Positions 23,371 through 27,587 of a stretch of DNA of 27,587 nucleotides are shown piece after piece. The notes beneath the pieces are model-generated. The model worked only from the letters and a program-made list of their open reading frames with translations, made no database searches and was not told the origin of the DNA. Origin of the DNA: CAZMGT01 sp964565895 (lineage in GTDB: Bacteria; Armatimonadota; Zipacnadia; UBA1398; CAZMGT01); the NCBI GenBank assembly GCA_964565895.1, contig CAZMGT010000052.1, positions 1 through 27,587 of the forward strand, written 5' to 3'. Numbering within the stretch: the first letter of the stretch is position 1; the number at the start of each line of letters is the position of its first letter. The translations under genes and the position numbers were made by a program.

Positions 23371-25728
23371 ATGACCGACCGTGTGAAAAGGCTTCGCGAG
23401 CAGAGCATCGCCGCGCAGCCCTGGCTCTCTACCGAGCGCGCGGAGATCGTCACCGAGGTTTATGCAAACGCCCGCGGGCTATCCGCGCCCATGCTCCGGG
23501 CAACGGTCTTTCGCGAGCTAATGGAGCGAAAGACCATTTGCATCAATGACGGGGAGCTGATCGTCGGCGAGCGCGGGCCCGCGCCAAAGGCCGCGCCCAC
23601 GTTTCCCGAGCTGTGCTGCCACAGCCTGGAGGACCTGGACATCCTAAACTCGCGCGAGAAAATCTCGTTTCGCGTATCCGATGAGGCGCGGCGGGTATAT
23701 CGGGAAAAGATCATCCCGTTTTGGCGCGGGCGGACGATGCGCGACATGCTCTTTGCCCAAATGTCGCCCGCCTGGCGCGACGCTTACGATGCGGGGATCT
23801 TTACCGAGTTTATGGAGCAGCGCGCCCCCGGCCACACGGTAATGGACGACAAGATCTTCCGCAGGGGCTTTCTCGACTTCAAGGCGCAAATCGAGCGCCG
23901 CCTGGCCGCGCTGGACTATCTCAACGACCCCGAGGCCTACTATAAGCAGGAGCAACTGCGGGCCATGGCTGTCGTTTGCGACGCGCTCATTCGCTTCGCC
24001 CAGCGCCACGCAGACCTCGCCCTAAAGCTCGCCGCCGAGGAACAAGACGAGCAGCGGCGGCGCGAGCTGCTGAAGATCGCCGAAGTCTGCCACCACGTTC
24101 CCGCCCATGCTCCGCGCGACTTTTGGGAAGCGCTGCAGATGTACTGGTTCGTCCACCTCGGCGTGGTAACGGAGCTAAACACGTGGGATTCGTTTTCGCC
24201 CGGCCACCTGGACAGGCACCTCTTCCCCTTTTACCGCAAGGGCCTGGAGGAGGGGACGCTAACCCGCGAGCAGGCGCGCGAGCTGCTGCAATGCCTGTGG
24301 ATCAAATTTAACAACCAGCCCGCCCCGCCCAAGGTCGGCGTTACCGCGGCGGAAAGCGGGACATATACCGACTTCGCGGCGATCAACAACGGGGGCATCA
24401 TGCCCGATGGGAGCGACGGGGTAAACGAGGTAACCTACCTCATCCTCGACGTCGTAGACGAGATGCGCCTCGTCCAGCCCTCGGCGAACATTCAGCTCAG
24501 CGAGAAGAACCCAGACGAGTTCCTCCTTCGCGCGTGCCAGATTATCCGCAAGGGTTGGGGCCAGCCCTCGGTGTTTAACGCGGACATGGTCGTGCGCGAG
24601 CTTGTCCGCCAGGGGAAGACGGTTGAGGACGCGCGCTCCGGAGGAACGTCGGGCTGCGTGGAAACCGGCGCGTTTGGCAAAGAGGCGTATATCCTCACGG
24701 GCTATTTTAACCTCGTGAAGGTTCTTGAGCTTACGCTAAACAACGGCTTTGACCCGCGCACGCAAAAGCAGCTCGGCCCACGCACGGGCGACCCGCGCGC
24801 GTTCTCGACGTTCGACCGGTTCTTCGAGGCGTTCGCCCGCCAAGTGCGCTATTTCGTTGATGTTAAGATCCGCGGGAGCAACGTTATCGAGCGGCTCTAT
24901 GCCGAGCACATGCCCGCGCCGTTTCTCTCCGTGCTCATCGACGATTGTATCGAAAAAGGGCGCGACTATCACAACGGCGGCCCGCGCTATAACACGTCGT
25001 ACATCATGGCCACGGGCACGGGGACGCTCACGGACTGCCTCTCGGCAATTAAGTTTCACATTTACGACAACAAGAACCTCACCTGGGACGAGCTACTCGC
25101 CGCTCTGCGGGCAAACTTCGCCGGGCACGAAAAAACGCGCCAACTGCTTCTCAACCGCACGCCGCGGTTTGGCAACGACGACGATTATGCGGACAGCCTC
25201 ATGCGCCGGCATTTCGACTTGGTGTTTGAGCTAATCGACGGTCGGCCGAACACTCGCGGGGGCACGTGGCGCGTGAACTATCTCTCCACCACGTGCCACG
25301 TTTACTTCGGCTCGGTAACCGGGGCCACGCCAGATGGCCGGCGCGCGCACGAGCCGATCTCCGACGGCGCTTCGCCCGCGCAGGGGGCGAGCCGCAACGG
25401 CCCCACAGCGGTCATCCGCTCCATGGCCAAAATGGATCATTCGCTCACGGGCGGGGTATTGCTAAACATGAAGTTTTCGCCCCAGGTGCTGGAGAGCGAG
25501 GAGGGGGTTGAGCGTCTCGCTCAGCTTATCCGCACATACTTTAAGCTCGGCGGCCACCACGTGCAGTTCAACGTTGTTAGCGCGCAAACCCTGCGCGCGG
25601 CGCAGGAGCGGCCCGAGGAGTTTCGCGACCTAATCGTCCGCGTCGCCGGGTATTCCGACTACTTCTGCGATCTCACGCGCGAGCTGCAGGACGAGATCAT
25701 CGCGCGCACCGAGCACGGCGCCCTTTAG
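23371..25728 (+). CDS. hypD: Glycyl radical enzyme, trans-4-hydroxy-L-proline dehydratase type
   Basis: A glycyl radical enzyme of 785 residues (this hypD is unrelated to hydrogenase maturation HypD). The reaction dehydrates trans-4-hydroxy-L-proline to 1-pyrroline-5-carboxylate. The thiyl Cys429 and base Glu431 lie in GGTSGCVETGAFGKEAY, and the glycyl radical site is Gly760 in RVAGYSDYFCDL. From memory of the C. difficile enzyme, its Cys434, Glu436, Gly765, His160, Asp278, Ser334, Asp339, Phe340, Tyr450 and Thr645 all fall here at a constant offset of five: 429, 431, 760, 155, 273, 329, 334, 335, 445, 640. Segments such as FNNQPAPPKVG and GNDDDYAD are also shared. The ATG at 23371 follows GGGGAAGGG. 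The enzyme is oxygen-sensitive and needs a radical SAM activase; neither a typical activase nor a pyrroline-5-carboxylate reductase is adjacent. Confidence 0.88.
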   Translation: MTDRVKRLREQSIAAQPWLSTERAEIVTEVYANARGLSAPMLRATVFRELMERKTICINDGELIVGERGPAPKAAPTFPELCCHSLEDLDILNSREKISFRVSDEARRVYREKIIPFWRGRTMRDMLFAQMSPAWRDAYDAGIFTEFMEQRAPGHTVMDDKIFRRGFLDFKAQIERRLAALDYLNDPEAYYKQEQLRAMAVVCDALIRFAQRHADLALKLAAEEQDEQRRRELLKIAEVCHHVPAHAPRDFWEALQMYWFVHLGVVTELNTWDSFSPGHLDRHLFPFYRKGLEEGTLTREQARELLQCLWIKFNNQPAPPKVGVTAAESGTYTDFAAINNGGIMPDGSDGVNEVTYLILDVVDEMRLVQPSANIQLSEKNPDEFLLRACQIIRKGWGQPSVFNADMVVRELVRQGKTVEDARSGGTSGCVETGAFGKEAYILTGYFNLVKVLELTLNNGFDPRTQKQLGPRTGDPRAFSTFDRFFEAFARQVRYFVDVKIRGSNVIERLYAEHMPAPFLSVLIDDCIEKGRDYHNGGPRYNTSYIMATGTGTLTDCLSAIKFHIYDNKNLTWDELLAALRANFAGHEKTRQLLLNRTPRFGNDDDYADSLMRRHFDLVFELIDGRPNTRGGTWRVNYLSTTCHVYFGSVTGATPDGRRAHEPISDGASPAQGASRNGPTAVIRSMAKMDHSLTGGVLLNMKFSPQVLESEEGVERLAQLIRTYFKLGGHHVQFNVVSAQTLRAAQERPEEFRDLIVRVAGYSDYFCDLTRELQDEIIARTEHGAL

Positions 25729-26519
25729 GCCCGCGCGCGCTCGGCCCTTGCCTGGCCGAGAAGGGCCGCCGCAAGCTGCGCATATTGCTCGTTTATCTCA
25801 TAGCCCACCGCCCTGCGCCGAAGCCCGCGCGCGGCAATAAGCGTCGTCCCCGTGCCCGCGAACGGGTCGAGCACCAACTCGCCGGCAAACGAAAACAGGC
25901 GGATGAGCCGCTGGGGAAGAGCCAACGGAAACGGCGCCGGGTGGCCCTTCGTCAGGGAGACGGGCAGCTCCCACACGCTCCAAGCGACTTCTTTAATAAA
26001 GCTTTCCGAAAGCCTCTCGCGCGCAGGCGGGGCGAACTGCCCCTCGCGTTGGAAAACGAGGATCGTCTCGTGCTGAATGTTAATATTTACCTGGCAGGGA
26101 AAGGGCTTTTTCTTCAAAAACTGCGTCGTCCCCCGCTGCCACAGCCCCTGTGTCCCCTTGGGCTTAACCCAAATAAACTCCTTTTTCAGGACAAACCCCG
26201 CGCGCGTGAAAATGCCAATGCTGTCCGCGGGAATGTGCTTTAGGTCGCCGTCGGAGACGCGCGTGCCGATTACCCAGCACAAAAACCTGCCCGGGGCAAG
26301 CACGCGGCGAAACTCCTCCGCCACGCGGCCAAGCTCCGCCAGATACTCCTCATACGTCTGCCCCAGCCCCAGTTGGCCCGCGCTGCGGTAGTTCTTAATG
26401 TCCCAGTACGGCGGGCTGGTGACGATGAGCGCCGCGGAGCCATCCGCCACCTCGCCCATGCTCCGCGCGTCGCCGCAGTAAAGTTTCACCCAGTTGTCTT
26501 CGTAAACCGCTCGGGCCAT
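25725..26519 (-). CDS. Site-specific DNA methyltransferase, beta class (N4-cytosine or N6-adenine)
   Basis: An S-adenosylmethionine-dependent DNA methyltransferase of 264 residues. The catalytic motif IV, TSPPYWDIKNY, is at residues 34-44 and the SAM-binding motif I, LDPFAGTGTTLIAA, at 217-230. This order, catalytic first and SAM-binding last, defines the beta class. A Ser-Pro-Pro-Tyr motif is common in N4-cytosine enzymes but also occurs in some N6-adenine ones. The region between (about 120-195) would hold target recognition. No restriction endonuclease gene is beside it, so it appears to be an orphan. Its TAA stop overlaps the TAG stop of the convergent glycyl radical enzyme gene by four bases. 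The ribosome site before the ATG is weak (GAG). Confidence 0.88.
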   Translation of the reverse strand: MARAVYEDNWVKLYCGDARSMGEVADGSAALIVTSPPYWDIKNYRSAGQLGLGQTYEEYLAELGRVAEEFRRVLAPGRFLCWVIGTRVSDGDLKHIPADSIGIFTRAGFVLKKEFIWVKPKGTQGLWQRGTTQFLKKKPFPCQVNINIQHETILVFQREGQFAPPARERLSESFIKEVAWSVWELPVSLTKGHPAPFPLALPQRLIRLFSFAGELVLDPFAGTGTTLIAARGLRRRAVGYEINEQYAQLAAALLGQARAERARA

Positions 26520-26754
26520 CGCTCAACACCCGCAAAGCGCGCCAGCGCGGAAAAACCCCGCGCCACGCTAACTTTGCAAACACGCCCAAGCGGCAACGGT
26601 TCAACGCACCGCAGCGGAGGGAAGAGGCTTGGGGCCTCTCGCTCCTGGCGCTCGGGCAAGAGAGCTTTGCGCGGGGCAGTGAGGGGAGGTGCAACCCTAT
26701 GCCCCGCGACCGTACCACGGGCGCTGCCCTCGCCCCAATCGCTCCAAGCGCAGG
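26520..26754. other. Intergenic region with two weak hairpins
   Basis: No gene was recognised in these 235 bases. GCGCGG, loop AAAAACC, CCGCGC at 26545-26563 lies 26 bases upstream of the methyltransferase start. GGGCG, loop CTGCCCT, CGCCC at 26719-26735 lies 20 bases past the stop of the small lipoprotein gene. Neither has a T tract. The second could end the lipoprotein transcript. Confidence 0.35.
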
Positions 26755-27255
26755 CTACGTCCCCAGCAACGCGTTAAGCGCGGCAAGGTTCTGCTCGGAG
26801 TATGGGATTACGCTGTATTCCTCGCTAATATCCTCCGCTCGATTACCGACGGGAGCTTGGGTCATTACAATAAGCTGATTGCCCGCGGCAAAGATGAGCG
26901 GGTCAACCCCCACGGCACCGTCGCTCCGCGCCTGACGCGCCCCGTTAACCAGGACGTGAGCAACGGTAATCGTGCTTCCGCTATAGCTTCCCTTAATCAC
27001 GCTCGTCACGCCATAGGTAACCTCTTGCTCGGCGAGGGCGAACCCGCTCCATACGGGGGGCGCTTCGCCCAGGCTCTGCACGGTGCCCACGAAAATGAGC
27101 GCCGCGTCGGCGGCAATGTTTTGAATTTGCGTGGCGTTGGCGTTAAGCTCAGCGCTGTCAAACGCCGCTCCGGCGCGCCCGGCACCTGGGCACCCGCACA
27201 GCGCCGCCGCAGCGACCACTGCCAAGCCGGCACAGAGAGCGAGCTGCAATTTCAC
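26755..27255 (-). CDS. Small predicted lipoprotein, function unknown
   Basis: A protein of 166 residues if it starts at the GTG at 27255, which has GGAGG seven bases after the previous stop codon and about 11 bases before it. A longer in-frame ATG at 27276 would translate the ribosome site itself as MSREEEK and overlap the upstream gene, so it is less likely. Residues 1-22 are a signal ending in L-C-G-C, an acceptable though atypical lipobox with Cys22 lipidated. The remainder is short of Cys and rich in beta strands (ALIFVGTVQSL, VTSVIKGSYSGSTITVAHV, NQLIVMTQAP). It vaguely recalls small OB-fold or NTR-like secreted domains. I do not recognise a family. Confidence 0.6.
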   Translation of the reverse strand: MKLQLALCAGLAVVAAAALCGCPGAGRAGAAFDSAELNANATQIQNIAADAALIFVGTVQSLGEAPPVWSGFALAEQEVTYGVTSVIKGSYSGSTITVAHVLVNGARQARSDGAVGVDPLIFAAGNQLIVMTQAPVGNRAEDISEEYSVIPYSEQNLAALNALLGT

Positions 27256-27268
27256 CTTCTCTTCCTCC

Positions 27269-27587
27269 CTACTCATAGGTAATCGCGGCGATATTCGTGT
27301 CTGCGTCGAGCGCCCAGGTTTCCGTGTGGCCGTCGTAGGTCATCTCGACAAACCAATTTCCGTCGCGCTTAACGAGCCGCCGTGTGCCCACGTTGCCCTG
27401 GCCATGTTCCCCGCGCACCTCGTTCTCGCCGGCAAGCCCCGCCTGATGGCATTCGCGATACGTCGCCGTGGGGTGGTTTGCCTTATACCAGTACTCCGCC
27501 CAAAAGTGCTTGATTACCTGGCAGCGGTCGGTCGCCCAAGCGCGGGGGCGTACGGTGGGGCAGGGGAGGGCCTCGCTGTCGTCTAGG
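27269..27587 (-). CDS. C-terminal part of an unrecognised protein, cut by the window edge
   Basis: An open frame from the right edge of the window to a TAG at 27269-27271, giving the last 105 residues of a protein. It contains DRCQVIKHFWAEYWYKANHP, then HQAGLAGENEVRGEHG, then RLVKRDGNWFVEMTYDGH and ends DTNIAAITYE. The frame ends 13 bases before the GTG of the small lipoprotein gene, and base use is like its neighbours, so it is probably real and cotranscribed. No known family or motif was recognised. Confidence 0.6.
   Translation of the reverse strand, partial: LDDSEALPCPTVRPRAWATDRCQVIKHFWAEYWYKANHPTATYRECHQAGLAGENEVRGEHGQGNVGTRRLVKRDGNWFVEMTYDGHTETWALDADTNIAAITYE

Noticed and set aside
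26598..26620. GGTTCAA resembling a tRNA T-loop
   Set aside because: Flanking bases do not form the five-pair T stem, and no acceptor, D or anticodon arm could be built around it.
1..27587. A defence island, prophage or integrative element
   Set aside because: No integrase, transposase, nuclease-effector pair, toxin-antitoxin, attachment-site repeat or CRISPR array was seen; the single methyltransferase is not enough.

Overview
This is a GC-rich bacterial chromosome segment that is almost fully coding: 16 complete genes and two partial genes at the edges. No tRNA, rRNA, CRISPR array, insertion sequence or phage gene was seen. Several traits suggest an uncultured polysaccharide-degrading bacterium that is at least facultatively anaerobic. 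They are large secreted glycosidase-like proteins with F5/8-type and beta-helix domains, a Tat-exported sugar-isomerase-fold protein, a PurS-PurL fusion beside a separate PurQ, and a glycyl radical enzyme. A Planctomycetes-, Hydrogenedentota- or Armatimonadota-like lineage fits, but this is inference and sequence reading alone cannot place it.

Layout. 1-5792 (minus): purL-purQ with a 4-base overlap and a strong hairpin after purQ, then a secreted clan GH-A-like glycosidase and a partial glycerophosphodiester phosphodiesterase. 5987-9725 (plus): a secreted M14 carboxypeptidase resembling cytosolic carboxypeptidases, an MFS transporter and a Tat-exported TIM-barrel protein, probably one operon. 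9755-10777 (minus): a PflX-type radical SAM protein. 10878-11333 (plus): a reduced Tag-like DNA glycosylase. 11335-14124 (minus): a hybrid sensor histidine kinase with seven membrane segments.

14444-23177 is a carbohydrate locus. An L-fucose isomerase-family gene (plus) faces a minus-strand series transcribed in the order giant GH2-like protein, beta-helix protein, fuculose-phosphate aldolase (fucA). The likely theme is outer hydrolysis of a deoxysugar-containing glycan followed by isomerase and aldolase steps; no kinase lies in the window. Divergent from the GH2-like gene is a glycyl radical enzyme that matches trans-4-hydroxy-L-proline dehydratase at every active-site position I could recall. 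The 193-base region between them holds two inverted repeats, a perfect TATAAT and a GC hairpin. The right end holds an orphan beta-class DNA methyltransferase, a small predicted lipoprotein and the C-terminal part of an unrecognised protein.

I did not find an obvious new defence or mobile system. The points most worth a second look are the control region at 23178-23370, the 11-base phased repeats at 14286-14313, the GH2-like protein that lacks the usual catalytic Asn-Glu, the PurS-PurS-PurL architecture, and a codon-junction bias that places rare A-ending Leu codons before A.
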